Shown: one piece after another, positions 11,090-23,482 of the stretch
How the letters are laid out: each line of letters opens with the position of its first letter
How positions within the stretch are numbered: position 1 is the stretch's first letter
NCBI GenBank assembly: GCA_946807835.1
Contig: OX327695.1
Location: forward strand, 22,054,501-22,118,500
Reading direction: 5' to 3'
DNA: 64,000 bases
Source of the DNA: Ailanthus altissimus
Taxonomy: Eukaryota; Streptophyta; Magnoliopsida; Sapindales; Simaroubaceae
Notes under the pieces: generated by a model
Seen by the model: the letters and a program-made list of their open reading frames with translations, nothing else
The model's database searches: none
Told to the model about the DNA's origin: nothing
Program-made: the position numbers and the translations under genes

Positions 11090-12262
11090 AATTATCTAGG
11101 GTCTTATCTTTTCAAAGGCTCAATGTTTTAAGGTTTTCTAACTACCAGTCCCTATGTACCTGAACTCATATGTTCTCAGTTTTATCCTTTTGAAGATTTT
11201 GTAGGGGGCCCTCCTAATTGGGACTAAGGACTTTAACGGTGGGATTCTTTGTATTCAACAACACCTTCTTTAGCACATAGTCTCTTTCTACAAATTTTTA
11301 GACTCGGACTATCTTGTTATAGTAACAAGCGCTTTTTTATTGATACGCCATGGTCCGAACCTTGCTTGTTCTATTTGCTGGTCAACGAGGTTGGCTTTCT
11401 TGGATCAACTCTTTATTTCTCGCCTCATAAAAGTATAGTACTTGGTGAACTGGCATCCCAACTTCAACTGGAATTATGGCTTCGTACTTAAAGGTTATGG
11501 AGAAGATGGTTACTCATATAGCTATTTTACTAGTAATTCTAAGTGCCAAAACTACCCTAGGCAGTTCTTCTACTATGCCTCATTTTTCTCGGTCAATATC
11601 TTTTTTAATAACTTTTGATGAACTTTTTAGATGACTCCACATACCCATTGATAAGGCGTAATTGTATAAACTATTTTATCTTCCTAACTTGATATTTGTT
11701 CAATTTATCTCAATAATTTGGCTATTTATGCATCGTTGTATTGCTTTAAAGGTTTAATCATTATCGGAGCAAAAATACCGGAAAACGGACGCAAATCGGA
11801 GCATTAGAGATAAAAATACAAATGGAGGCACTGTTGCTACAGTAACACTGTTGCTACAGTACAGATACAGTAATTTGTGTTATAGAAAACACACAACACC
11901 CATAGGTCATCAGGTGGGTCAGAAAGGTGAAGCGAAGCTATATGGTAAGTCGCTTACAAAACCATTGAAACTTTAAGTCGCTCACAAAAGCCCTTGAAAC
12001 TTTCATTGTCAAATTGCTTTTCATGGTCTATGATAATCACATACGACACCCTAAATGGCATATTAAGTTCCACCATATGTATTCTTTGAATTTTTTCTAC
12101 GTAATACTAGTTAAAGGTTCTGCTTCTATCCATTTGTGGCAGATTAAGTTCCACTGAATCATACGTTTTATGATATTGCTTTTTATTATCCATAATAACT
12201 ACAACGTATTTAGCTGAACTCTTCCTGGGGTAGAAGTCTGATTAGGTTGAGCCCCCACTGAG
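11090..12262 (-). pseudogene. Ty3/gypsy integrase remnant
   Basis: Reading the minus strand from 12262 downward: GLNLIRLLP at the start of the integrase core, then KWIEAEPLTSIT near 12100-12150, VIIIDHEKQFDNESFKGFC near 11990-12050, and EAIIPVEVGMP near 11450-11500. Then come YYNKIVRV near 11310 and VLKKVLLNTKNPTVKVLSPN..GPL near 11190-11260. This is the order of a gypsy integrase core and its C-terminal domain, close to the Tat/Ogre type (KWIEAEPL is typical). Stops and frameshifts are frequent. About 11700-11940 does not fit and may be a later insertion. No LTR, PBS or RT of this element is seen. Confidence 0.8.
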
Positions 12263-12364
12263 TGAAGGGCCATTTCCTCTATAACTAAGTTTTCATGCAT
12301 GCATTCGGTGACTAAGTCCATAAGGGTTTGTCCCTTGATGGCTAATCTCAATTTGTAATAAATG

Positions 12365-12740
12365 CACTACTATAAAAATGGATTTGATGATAGAAAATTA
12401 TTGTCATAAAGTCACCTTAGCATTAGTGATAGAAAAAATCAATTATAAATGTGTGATATATAAATTTTGTGATAGAATAAATCTATTACAAAAAGGTGAC
12501 ATATTTTGTGATATTTATAAAAAATTTATGTTATTTATAACTATACATACAAGTCTTATGTTGCACATATTGCCTACTTGAAAAATTACGTGAATGATGA
12601 TTTGGTACAATGTGTGGCAAATGATGTAATAATGCTAATGTCACACAAAATTAACGTGACATAATCAGAACGTGTTATCTATCACATATATATGATAGAT
12701 TCTATCACTATATGGTGATATTATGTATCGAAAGATAAAT
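12365..12740 (+). mobile_element. CACTA-type transposon terminus
   Basis: Begins CACTACTATAAAAATGG, which matches inverted the end TTTTATAGTAGTG at 37441-37453. Inside are many short subterminal motifs in both directions (GTGATAGA, TGTGACATA, GTGATATTA), the arrangement typical of CACTA (En/Spm) ends. The opposite end is not convincing: an AAAGTAGTG at 13582-13590 is weak and lacks a matching 3-bp duplication. This may be a truncated or non-autonomous copy. Confidence 0.6.
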
Positions 12741-13629
12741 TTAATATTATTTTGTAATCATTTTTATATGTTTCAATCATTTAAATTATATTCATATATT
12801 TATATTAAATTAGTTAATATATTTAATAATATACTAAAAATACATATAAATATATAAATTTAATTATGAATATTAACTAAAAGGGCTAAAATACAAAATT
12901 TATTGGAAAATTAAAATATTCATTAAATTATTATCATTTAAAAATAATATGTTATTTAATTAATAACATTAGCTGAAACATACCAACATTAATTAAATCC
13001 TATAACAATAAACAACACCATAATTATAGCATTAATCACACCATAATTCTAACATAAATCCATAAAACCCAACATCCAACTAAGCTTATGGTGTTAAAGT
13101 TCCAACTTAGAGCTATATATATGTTTGTTCTAATATAAACAACATAAAAATAATACATCATAAATTACCAAAATGAGCATTGTTCCATCTTGAAACTGAC
13201 TACGTAAAATATTTTCACCTTCCCTACATTGCCAGTGATCCTCTTTCATCATTTTATGAGACTTATAGATTCCACAACAATTCCAAACAAATGAAAGAAT
13301 ACAGATATTACCTGTTAGAGCTTTCCACTCTTATCACTAACACTTTTAGATCAACACAGTGATAGTATTTAAAGCTTAAAACAAATACACACATGAATAT
13401 AGATGACAAAGAAAAAAGCTATATGACTTCAGCTTACCAATCGTCAACTAGTATTAGATCATTTGCAAATGAAAGAAAGGTTTAAACATTGCCAAGCTCA
13501 AATCCCAATATCAAATTTATATTTTCTAAAGGCTAAAAATTATAGCCTTGGTGACAAAAAACATCCATTAATCTTGCTACAAAAGTAGTGGATGAAGCAA
13601 AAAAGGTGATTGAGGGGATCTTTTATTCT
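12741..13629. other. AT-rich DNA, no gene recognised
   Basis: Very AT-rich. A 60-residue frame at 13180-13362 has no recognisable domain and is probably chance. It may include the rest of the CACTA derivative starting at 12365. Confidence 0.4.
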
Positions 13630-13639
13630 TTTTTTTTAA

Positions 13640-14322
13640 AACAAATTTTGTAAGTATGTAGGGTGGTGGTGGTTGCTTTATTCATTAAGAACTCAATCCC
13701 ATTTGGACCACTCATGAAAGCAATTAACTTGTCACCAATTATGTCTTTGTGTAATACACATGGCCGTAATATGAAGAAAAGTATGCCATACGTAGCCTTT
13801 TTTTTGTTTTTGAATGTAAGGGTCAATTATCATCAAACACAAGAGGAAATGTCCTCAATTACAAATTGTTTAATTTGGGTTGGTACATTGCCATACCAAA
13901 TAGTTTCAGAGTCTAAGTTAAGGGCAAAATGTGCTAATTCATGGGCCATCTGATTGGATGAGCAGTAAGTATAGCTAAAAGAGCACTGAGAGAATGATTA
14001 AGCAATTGTCATAATATCATGAAGTACCAAGCCCAACTCTGAGGCCAAAGTAGAGCAATTGTTGATGTCCTGGATGACACCTGTAACATCTGAAACTACC
14101 TTGAGGGCAGAGATACCTAGCAACCTAGCCAGACGAACTCTTCGTAGTAGAGCTAATGCTTCAAGGATATCTACAGGAGGTAGTGCATCTATAGGAACGA
14201 ATGAGGAGGCTAAGACAGCCCCAGAGTAGTCTCGTAGCACTACCCCTAGTCCGACCTTTAAGTGTTTTGAGGAAATGCTTGCATCAGTGTTTAGCTTTAT
14301 AGAGCCCAGACTAGGGGCTAGT
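13640..14322 (-). pseudogene. LINE RNase H-like C-terminal domain
   Basis: Minus frame 14240-13998 (DYSGAVLASSFVPID, ILEALALLRRVRLARLLGIS, LGLVLHDI) matches the RVT_3 RNase H-like domain at the end of plant LINE ORF2. It continues with SSNQMAHELAHFALNLDSET near 13900, the classic NQ.AH.LA.FA tail. It lies on the far side of the inserted LTR from the RT part, and the two halves join at the duplicated CTAG. Confidence 0.85.
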
Positions 14323-16669
14323 TGTCATGCCCCAGACCCAAAAGATCTGATACATGACAAAACTTACACTTATTCAATAATACTTAAATATTCATTTTAA
14401 TTTCTTTCAGAATTATAGCAATTGAGTTATGATTGGGACAATTGGTAAAACAGAGATACACAGAGTTTTCTCAGAGATTAATACTCTACTACGTCAACAG
14501 TAGCAACTTTGTTACCGGAAGCTCAGAATATATTCATTGCAAATTCTTACTTAAAATCAATCCATAATCACACTTGGTGAAACTTAAACTAAATCCAACC
14601 ACACACAATAAAATACATAAGTATTTATTCAATAGGGACAAATCAAATATTTTATCCCACGTGTCCCCAAATGAAACACTCAGCAACCTAGCAACTTAGG
14701 GAACTCAATGAACAGCATAAGTGTTACCAAATCCGCTAAGCACATATGTACCTTATTTACCTGAAATCACCATAAACTATAACGAGTATAAAACTCAGTA
14801 AACATATCTAGTTTTTCATATATCAAATACAAATACATATATGTACATAATGCATATGTATGATATGCTGTGATCAATCAAAATCATAATTTTATTAAAT
14901 CACATGTCATGTAAGCGCTTACACATTCTTTCAAAACATATTACAGGAATACCATCACTCAACTACTACTTAGTAGGACTTACACATCACATATCACATA
15001 ATGAGCCAAATGTCACTCATAGGTGACATACCGTATGAAAGGAATAATACAAGTGAGGTTTAAATTACACACATATAATGCTCAAGCCCAAAGGTAAGAG
15101 CCAAACCCTCACCCTGATCATCGGTGAGTCCTCTCACATGCACCAATACGCCACCACACGAATGTGATGACTCAATCTTCCTTTAGGTACCAATAGGATC
15201 CTCTCTACATATGGAACACATAACATATACCAATCCCAAAGGAAAGGCCACACATAAAGGCTCCAAAAATCACATAAGATGCATACTAAGTCAACAGTGA
15301 GTTCAAGCATCCTCAAAACACAAAATGTTTCTCATGGACATATTATACTTCAAAGCTTTCTTTGTTAAAAACATTTCATTTTGAAAGCTCACTTTCAAAA
15401 ACACGTATGTCCATGCTCAATGTTAATGCTCACATTCATAAACATATGTCTTTCACATTTCATATCAAATATACTTTGGCATAATATAAACATATTTCTA
15501 AGCATATTTAGAAAATCGTATATAGATAATTACTATGCTTACTGTGATTTTAATAAAAAGTCTAGTATACTTACCTCTTAGCACTTTCAGCTACAAGGCT
15601 TAAATCTCCTTAACCTATCAATGGAGATTAATCCTTTCATAAGCCTTACAATTCACACAAAATACTTTAAATAGCTTACAAAATTATACACAATGCATTT
15701 ATCACATCAAATTGTTCTAAATACTTGGTTTCTCAAAACCTGTCATTCTGACCACTTACACTTAACAAAATTTTCTAATACCTCAAATGATGTCCAATTA
15801 CTCCAAAATCAGAATATATCATTCTTGACTCATATATCCTTATTATATATGAATATTATATCAAAATTCCTACACAATCCATTTCATACATAACATCGAA
15901 TCCAAACTACTAACCTGACAGGATCAAGATATTGACTGAACAGTATTCAATCTCCCAATTTTATAAATCATATACTAACTCAAAAATTATAAAACTACCA
16001 TATAATTACTTTTCACAAATATCTCAATCCATGAAAAATATTTTACTTCACAATCACTGCCAAAAGTATTTTAAAACTATTTTATTCCATGGCCTTAAAA
16101 ATCTATTAATCAAATACTGTAATGAGCTAACACTTTTTAGAAAATCATAAAATTTAACCACATTGGTCTAAATTCGAAATTTTGAGTATATCACATTAGA
16201 CATATAAACTTATCATATTCCATAAATCCGTAATTTTTGAAGATCATTAAGCAGATCAAAAATTGTTTGTCACTGTATCATACTGTTAACACAGGAAATG
16301 TCTAGAATTTTAGGGTCATTTTGATAAATTCACTACAAATTCAAGTTCTGGAATTTTCAATCGATTCAAAGCCTCAGATGATCCTAAACATGTCTAATTT
16401 CATATACCCAAAATTCAAATTCAGAATTGAACCACAACAATTTATAAAATTTATGGATCAAGAGACTATCAAATAGAAATTCTGCAATCCATCATGATTT
16501 ATCAAGCTATCTACATAGATCATCATCAATTCTCACAATATCTTACGAAATACACATCAAATCCTCAATTATACATATTTCCAAAAATAAAAAATTAAAG
16601 GAATTAACTTAATTAACACCAATAAATTGAGAAATAGTTGTGATATACCTCTTAACATCCAAAATTCCA

Positions 16670-16795
16670 ATTTTTTCTTCTTTTTCTTCTTCTTCTTCTC
16701 TTTCTCTCCTATTTGTTTCTCTCTTTTCTCACTCTAAAAGGGATAGCTCGACCCAAAAGAGTGAATTAGGGTTTCAAAAGTGTATTTTTATACTA
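16670..16795 (-). promoter_or_regulatory. Putative LTR promoter and purine-rich leader
   Basis: On the minus strand AGTATAAAAATACAC (about 16778-16792) is followed by AAACCCTAATTCACTC and then a GA-rich leader made of AGAGAGAAA and GAAGAAGAAG runs (to about 16677). The arrangement mirrors the plus-strand LTR at 22069-22270. Confidence 0.5.
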
Positions 16796-16978
16796 AGAGG
16801 CTAATTTTTGATATTTACAAAATTGCCCCCAAAACTTTCAAAGTATTACAATTTGGTCCCTAAAATAAATCTAAAGTCTTGCAAATAAATCCAATGCTAA
16901 TAGTATGTCCTTAACCTATACAAACACTACTAATAGCAATACATAAATCAAGTATCACCCACATACAAATAAAATACG

Positions 16979-16994
16979 TATATATATATATATA
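16979..16994. repeat. TA microsatellite
   Basis: A TATATATATATATA run close to the end of the family-C LTR. Confidence 0.8.
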
Positions 16995-17039
16995 AATACT
17001 TATTCTTACCGGTTGTGGATACTGGTTACTACACTAGCC

Positions 17040-17880
17040 ATAAGTTATGCCGTGACATTGGAGTATTAGAAGAGGTGGCATGAATAGTCATCAATTCATT
17101 CTTGTAGTCATGCACTCAACTCAACACCTCTGACAAAGAGACTATTTTTTGTTCCAAGATGAATTAGTTTCTGATAAACCAAAGTCTCCAGAAAAGAATA
17201 AGCAGAAACTCAAAATTTTTAAGCGATAGGCACGCTCGACATTCAATCAAAAAGTCCAACATGGATGTACTATGGGAGATACAAAAACTATGTAGGAACG
17301 AGCATGATTGGCGTACTTTCTTTAAAACATCACAAAGCTATAACGCATGAATGGTGTTTTCAGCTCCTTTAGCACAGCGATCACACAAGTCATCAATAAG
17401 AACATGATGTCTTCTGAGGTTAGAGAAGATAGGGATCCAGCTATACGACAATCTCCAAATAAAATGTTTAATTTTTTAGGGGAGCTTTAGACTCCACAGA
17501 TCCTTCCACCAGCTATGGATAACACCACTGCCAGAGCTGGATGAGGCATGGTTAGGAGTAAAGGAAAGCCAATATCCACTCTTCATATAATATTGTCCAT
17601 GTTTGTCAAAATGCCACATAATTGAATCACTAAGGTGGTTCCAGGAGTACGAGCGCGGGATGCTTAAGATGAGGCTGCTTTCATCTTCTGAAAAAGAGTT
17701 ACAAATAAGCTCACGGTTCCAATGCCTAGAAGGTAGAAGCAGCTCAGACACTAGTGTATGTTCAGGCAGCATATGAGGGAATAAAGGTTTAAAAGACAGA
17801 GGGCGCAGAAGCCAATGGTCGTAATAGATAGAGGCTGAAGAGCTGTCACTGATCCGCCAACGAAGACCTTTTAAAAGCAA
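17040..17880 (-). pseudogene. LINE C-terminal connector / zf-RVT region
   Basis: Frame 17880-17476 (WRISDSSSASIYYDHWLLRP, then WNRELICNSFSEDESSLILSI, ending SWWKDLWSLKLP) matches the zf-RVT segment that follows RT in plant LINEs. The next 400 bases down to 17040 continue it in broken frames until the inserted LTR. Confidence 0.8.
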
Positions 17881-17936
17881 GTTTCGTCCCTATAAAATAC
17901 TTTCCAGACCACAGAATCTGAATGCTTGGGGAGTGT

Positions 17937-19341
17937 TTATAAAAGAGAAGAGTTCAGAAAGTAAATACTACAGAGAGTTCTTGCAATTAGCGAGTTCGGG
18001 TTAGTAATTACACGCCATCCTTGTTTAGCCAAAATGGCTTGGTTGAAAGAGTTCAAGTCCTTAAAACCCAGGCCTCTATCCTTCTTATGGTGACACAAGA
18101 AATCCCAGGAACACCAGTGGACCTTCCTCTTATTGTCATCGTCACCCCAATAGAATATGGCACAAAGTCTATAGATCTCCCTAGTGAGACTCTTAGGAAG
18201 CCTGAACAGATTCATTACAAAAGTTAGGATTGCCTGAATCATTGATTTAAGAAGCACTTCCCGACCACCACCTGAAAATAAATGCTTCTTCCATCCTCTT
18301 AACTTATTCCAAATTCTTTCTTTGATGGCTGCAAACAAATTATACTTGTTCTTACTGGAGATACATAGGAGACCCAAATATTTACTGTGGTGCGAAACCA
18401 GAGAGACACCAAGATACTGAGCAAGTTGAGTCACAGACCCTCTTAAGATGGATCTTCCAAAGCATACAACCGATTTTTGATAGTTAATCACCTACCCAGA
18501 AGCAACCCCATAAGACGGCAAAATCCCTAATACTGAGTTGCAATCATCTAAGGAAGCTTTAGTAATAATTAGGCTGTCATCCGCAAAGGGGAGGTGGGAA
18601 ATAAATGGGCCCGATCTTTCACATTTCAGTCCATGTAAGGCCCCATGTTGCTCAGCTGAAATGAGGGAGGATGAGAGGCCTTTGGCATAAAAAAGGAATA
18701 AATAAGGGGATAGAGGGTCACCTTGGCGAAGACCACGAGTAGGAGAGATATTTCCATGCGCCACACCATTAATAATAATAGAGTAGGAAATCGAAAAGAT
18801 ACATCGATAGATCATTTGACACCAGCTCTCAGGAAAACCTAGCCTACGCATTATAGCCATCACAAAGGGCCACTCTACACGGTCATAGGCCTTAGACATA
18901 TCCAATTTCAATGCTAAGTATTTCCCACTCGAGAATTTGTTTCTTTTAATAGCATGGAGACATTCGAACCCAATTATTGCATTGTCAGTGATTAGACGTC
19001 CTGGGATAAAAGCACTCTGGGATTTTGACACCACCTCATTCATAACACATCTTAGTCTGTTAGCCAGTGTCTTTGAGATAATCTTGTACAGGACATTACA
19101 AAGGCTAATAGGATCAAAACCTGAGCATAACTTAGGCTCCAAGATTTTAGGAATTAAAGAGATGAGGGTTTCGTTAGCCCCTCAAATATCATCACCATTA
19201 TTAAGAAAACCCAGAAATACTTTGCAGATGGAAGAGCCAACAATATCCCAATTTTTTTGACAAAATAAAGCAGACATACCATCTTTTCCTGGAGCTTTTG
19301 TGGGGTACATCTGGTGAACAACATTGTAGATTTCCTTCGCT
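17937..19341 (-). pseudogene. LINE reverse transcriptase
   Basis: The minus-strand frame runs from about 19341 through MEPKLCSGFDPISLCNVLYK (from 19142) and contains SQSAFIPGRLITDNAI, LKLDMSKAYDRVEWPF, and GLRQGDPLSPYLF, all LINE RT landmarks. The catalytic box is FADDSLII at about 18575. After a stop at 18489-18491 (G-stop-VINYQKS) the same frame continues to 17937 with YLGLLCISSKNK, WKKHLFSGGGREVLLKSM and KVHWCSWDFLCHHK, the thumb and connector region. One further stop interrupts the start of RT before GANETLISLIPKI. The reading frame is unusually well kept for an old LINE. Confidence 0.93.
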
Positions 19342-19559
19342 TAAAAAGGCTAGCAAAATAGTATTTTTTATCCTTATCTGGATCAGTTTGTTGTAGTATT
19401 TATTGATGACATTTTTATATATTAACGGAGTACAGAGGAACATGCACATTTACGAGTAGTGTTGCAAACTTCAATGAATAAATAATTATATACTAAACTA
19501 AAAAAAATGTTAGTTCTGGTTTGACAAAGTTGTATTTTTAGGCCATATGATCTTAACTG
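19342..19559. other. Junction DNA, no gene seen
   Basis: A short AT-rich stretch between the truncated LINE and the first recognisable gypsy pol sequence. No boundary motif could be fixed. Confidence 0.4.
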
Positions 19560-21740
19560 ATGGAATTTATATAGACCCCTAAAAGATAGAAACTATAGTA
19601 AATTGAGAACGACCAATCAATGTGATCAAAGTTAAAAGCTTCCTTAGGTTATTTTTATCGAAGATTTGTTAAGGAATTTTCCAAGATTCTACACCATTGA
19701 AAAAAAAAAATTGATCAGAAAGAATATAAAGTTTAAGTAGACAGATGAACGTGAAGATAGTTTTCAAGAACTCAAAAGGAGGTTGACTTCAACTTATATT
19801 CTCACACTTCTATCTAGCACGAAGGATTCATAATTAATAGCAATGCTTCTAGATAGGAATTGACTTGTGTGTAGATGTAACATGGAAAGGTGATAGTTTA
19901 TACTTCTAGGTAGTTTAAGAAATATGAGTTGAATTATTTAACCTATGATCTAAAATTGGCAACAGTAGCATTTGCATTGAAGACTTAGAGACATTATATC
20001 AGATCTTCACTAATCATAAAAATTTAAAATATTTGTTCATATAGAAAGACCTAAATCTGAAACAATGGACATAGTTGGAACTAATAAAGGATTATGATTG
20101 TACTATTGATTATCACCCAGGCAAGGCCAACAGGATAACAAATGTACTTAACAAGAAGTCTTATAGATCTTTAGCTCATTTGGAAATTACTTGTCTTCTA
20201 TTATTGGTTGAATTGAGATTTATAGGGGGTTGAATTATTAATGGGTAAATCTAGAGTTCTTCTAACACATTTTTTGAGTTAAGCCTATGTTGATTTAGTA
20301 TAATAGAGAGATGTAGGATCAAGACCATAACATAGTTAAACTTAACCAAGAAGTAAGGGATGAAATGTAGACTGATTTAATGTTGAGAGCTGATGGGACA
20401 TTAGTTATGGGTAACAAGATTTGAGTTCCGAATAATTCAAAGTTAAAGAGGCAGATTATATAAGAAGCTCATAGTTCAGCTTATATTATGCATTCTGACA
20501 GCACAAAGATGTATTGTTCTTTGAGATAACATTATTGATGGTAGGGTATGAAAAGAGATTGTAGAGTTTGTACAATATCTCACTGTCTAATTTATCAGCA
20601 AGTTAAAATTAAACATCAGAGGCCATTAGGATTATTTCAGCCACTTCTAATTTCTGAGTGAAAGTGGAAGCATATCACTATAGATTTTATTATTAAGCTT
20701 TCACATACATAGAATAGTCAAGTAGTATTTGGGTGATTGTTGATCGACTCATAAATTCTTCTTATTTTATATCTTATACGGTTTCACATCCATCAGACAA
20801 GTTAGTTAATTTGTATGTGAGTAAGATTGTACGGTTGCATGGAGCTCTAATGTCCATTGTATCAGATAGAGATTCTCGATTCACCTCAAATTTTGGCCTA
20901 GCTTACAAAAAAGTTTGGATCTAAGTTAATTTTTTTGTTCAGCTTTCATCATCTGATAGATAGGCATTTAGAGAACTATACAGATATTGATAGATATACT
21001 CAGAGCTTATATGTTGAAGGGAACTGTGATGATCATTCACCACTGATGGAGTTTGTTTATAATAATAATTATCATTCTAGTATTCAAATGGCACTATATG
21101 AAGCTTATATAGAATAAAATATAGAACTCTAGTTTGTTGGAATTGGTCAAAGAAAGGGAATTATTGGGTCTAGAGATTATCTAGGCCACTAACGAGAAGA
21201 TCAGTATTATCAGAGATAGACTCAAGGTAACTTAAGGCAGACAAAAGAGTTATGTAGATAAACGATGTAGACAGCTTGAGTTTGCAATAAGCGATAGAGT
21301 CATCTTATGAATCTCTTCATGGAAGGGTATGCTTCATTTTGACAGACAGAGGAAATTGAGTCATCGATATATTGGGCAATATGAGGTTACAGTGAGGGTC
21401 AATATGGTTGCTTACAGCCTAACATTACCCTATAGTTGCCATACATTCATGATGTATTTTCTATTTGAAATCTACAGAGGTATGTACACAATCCTTTTTA
21501 TATAATAGATATTCAATCAATTCAATTGAGATTAAATTTGAATTATAACAAGGAACCTATTCAAATAGTTGATCATCACCAGCAAATATTATGTAATAAG
21601 ACTATTTTATTAGTTAAAGTCTTATAGGGAGCTATACGATGGAAAAGGTTGTATGAAAGAATGAAGATCATATGAAAGCTCAGTATCTATACTTATTTCA
21701 GACAAGTGTATAAATTTTGAGGACGAAATTCTTATAATAA
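19560..21740 (+). pseudogene. Ty3/gypsy chromovirus pol remnant (RT end to chromodomain)
   Basis: Plus-strand, heavily mutated. In order: the end of RT (about 19640-19720, YRRFVKEF-like text); RNase H at 19800-20160 (FKKYELNYLTYDLKLATVAF, LNLRQ..-like region, KDYDCTIDYHPGKA); integrase zinc-binding region near 20440-20640 (KRQI..EAHSSAYIMHS, then KIKHQRPLGLFQPL); integrase core 20670-21120 with SDRDSRFTSNF and PLMEFVYNNNYHSSIQM; and a C-terminal segment 21240-21480 (SYVDKRCRQLEFAISDRV, HRYIGQYEVT). Text at 21539-21700 (YNKEPIQIVDHHQQILCNK) resembles the tail found with chromodomains in Tekay/Del elements. Dozens of stops. The 5' half (LTR, gag, protease, most of RT) is absent. Confidence 0.88.
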
Positions 21741-21746
21741 GGGAGG

Positions 21747-23482
21747 AATTATAATACGAGTAATGGTAATATAAAGTAAAGCATGCCACATATAGCCTTA
21801 AATGACGAGGGCATTACTTTTTAAGCAATGAAAACATGTGTCTTTTGTGAAAATAAGTTCAGTGGCATTTGATGAATTAGATAATGAAATAATGAAATTG
21901 ATTAGTAAATGTATTTGCCGGAAGAGCATTAACACGTGAGCCTTAAAGCATAACATGGGCAAAATAGAATTATTTTTTAAACGAATTAAATTATGGTAAA
22001 AAAGTATCAAGATTAGTGGCATGTGGGTTGTAATTTTTGGATTGGTTTGCAGGGGCGGTGGCTTCTTTTATAAATAGAAGTGAAAAGTTTTTTTTTCTTT
22101 GCAATGAGATGAAGAAATAAAGAAGCAAATTAAGAGAAGAAGGAAAGAAAAAGAAGAAGAGAAAAAGAAGAAGTTAAGAGCCGAGAGAGAAAAAGAAAGG
22201 GAAGAAAGAAACAAGAAATGGAGATTGAGAGGAAAAAAATAATAAAAAGAGAAACAAAAGGGGAAATACAGGAAATAAGTCTGGATAGTTAGATTTATAC
22301 TCAGTGATTCAGCGGGTAATAATTTTACAATGTTAAAATATTTGTGTTTCAATATTTATAATACGTACTAGTATTAATAATTCATTTTTACACCTTATAA
22401 TCTAAGAGGAGTACCGATAGTGGGTAGACCTCAAGATTCAGAACCAGCTCAAGATTAGCGTACTTTTGTGAGTTGATAATTATATATATTTATATGCTTT
22501 TAATACAACAGTTTATGTTTTAATTACAAGTTATCAAATTTATTCATGATTTATTTTAGACAGATAAATATTTATGCTATTTAGTATATTTATAAATATT
22601 TTTAGAATTTATTATAGTACAGTTTATTGATTACATTCAGTATAAAAATATTTATTTTAGAATAATTATGCTCTTGATATTATATAGTAGTAGTTTTTGA
22701 ATCACCATATGTGTACCCTCCTCTTTAGTATAGTTATTCTGTGCATGCATTAGACTAGTTTAGTTTCCTCTACCTGAGCGATGCAGTATTCCGCCGAGTT
22801 AGGGTAGCTTAGATCCCCCGCTTTGCCTATGCGTGAGTTATTCCGTCGTGTTCGACCAACTTTTCTCCGAGTACAAGTTTGGTGTAGTTTTTAGTATATA
22901 TGTAATATATGTTTCCAGAGCTACGTTACATATATTGAGCTTCAGAATAAATTTTATGATAGTTTACGCTTCCAGATTTTTAGATTTCTAGTATTTTGTT
23001 ATGATTTTTTGTTTTAGCACAGATTTTTATGACAATTCATATTTCCAATACAAATTTGTTGATTACTCAATATTCAGTTTCATGATTATTTTATATTACA
23101 AATTTCTATGTGTACATTATATAGTGTTGTTTATTATTAAAAAGTTATTATTTATAGTATATATAAATTATATAATATTTTCAGATTATATCCATTCACT
23201 AAACCACAAGCTCATCTTTTTCCTATTTTTCTCTAAATTTTTTTCTTCAGATTATTGCAAGGAATCGTGCAATGTGATACAATCTTCACATTTTGAGGTT
23301 GGCCCACGATATGCATAGCTGCATGAGTTATTATATTTTTTTTATATCTATTTACATGCGTACATTTTTGTTAGGGTACGCAGGCTCGTTGTATCAGATG
23401 TAATGAGTAAATAATATGTTAGTCCTATGTCAATGCAGGATCCGCCTTGATTCTCGAGGAGGGCTTGGGTCAGGTCTTGTCA
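21747..23482 (+). repeat. 3' LTR of the chromovirus
   Basis: Follows a purine tract (AAGGGAGGAATT, about 21738-21750) directly after the pol remnant. The left end reads TATAATACGAG, probably a mutated TGTAACAC-type start. The right end is placed at GGTCTTGTCA (23482) because TGTCA resembles chromovirus LTR ends. The right border is an inference, since there is no second LTR in the window to align. AT-rich frames inside, such as 23001-23318, are not genes. Confidence 0.65.
22069..22270 (+). promoter_or_regulatory. LTR promoter: TATA box and GA-rich leader
   Basis: TATAAATA at 22069-22076 is followed about 25-60 bp later by a long purine-only leader (GAAGAAGAGAAAAAGAAGAAG and similar, to about 22265). 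This is the normal place for U3/R transcription initiation in a plant gypsy LTR. The leader read backwards produces the spurious Phe/Ser-rich frame at 22068-22352. Confidence 0.6.

Larger units (their letters stand above)
14323..17033 (-). repeat. Family-C solo LTR inserted in the LINE
   Basis: Begins TGTCATGCCCCAGACCC and ends GGTTACTACA (TG...CA). It is flanked by CTAGT (14318-14322) and CTAGC (17034-17038), a 4/5 match to a 5-bp target duplication. Its left end matches the sequence starting at 63801. No PBS, coding region or second LTR is adjacent, so it behaves as a solo LTR of 2711 bp. A TATA-like element and purine-rich leader read on the minus strand (16680-16790), so the LTR is probably minus-oriented. 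GGGTCTGGGGC(A/G)TGACA as its minus-strand end resembles chromovirus (Tekay/Del) LTRs, by inference. Confidence 0.72.
13630..19341 (-). mobile_element. LINE (non-LTR retrotransposon), 5'-truncated and split
   Basis: Minus-strand L1-type element. Reading from 19341: the RT start region (EIYNVVHQMYPTKAPG), RT fingers/palm, thumb, a zf-RVT-like region, an RNase H-like domain, and a T-run at 13627-13637 that is the poly(A) tail on the minus strand. The endonuclease domain that should lie upstream of RT is absent, so the 5' end is missing, as is common for LINEs. A 2.7-kb LTR (14323-17033) is inserted inside it. Several stops make it dead. Confidence 0.9.

Noticed and set aside
13180..13362. 60-residue frame as a small gene
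   Set aside because: No recognisable domain or neighbouring signals; sits in AT-rich transposon-derived DNA.
13560..13592. Right end of the CACTA element starting at 12365
   Set aside because: Only AAGTAGTG matches, the preceding bases differ, and the 3-bp flanks (ATG and GAT) do not agree.
22068..22352. 94-residue Phe/Ser-rich minus-strand frame
   Set aside because: It is the reverse of a purine-only leader in an LTR; low complexity, no domain.
23001..23318. 105-residue AT-rich plus-strand frame
   Set aside because: Phe/Tyr/Ile-rich from low-complexity LTR DNA; looks like a membrane protein only because the DNA is T-rich.
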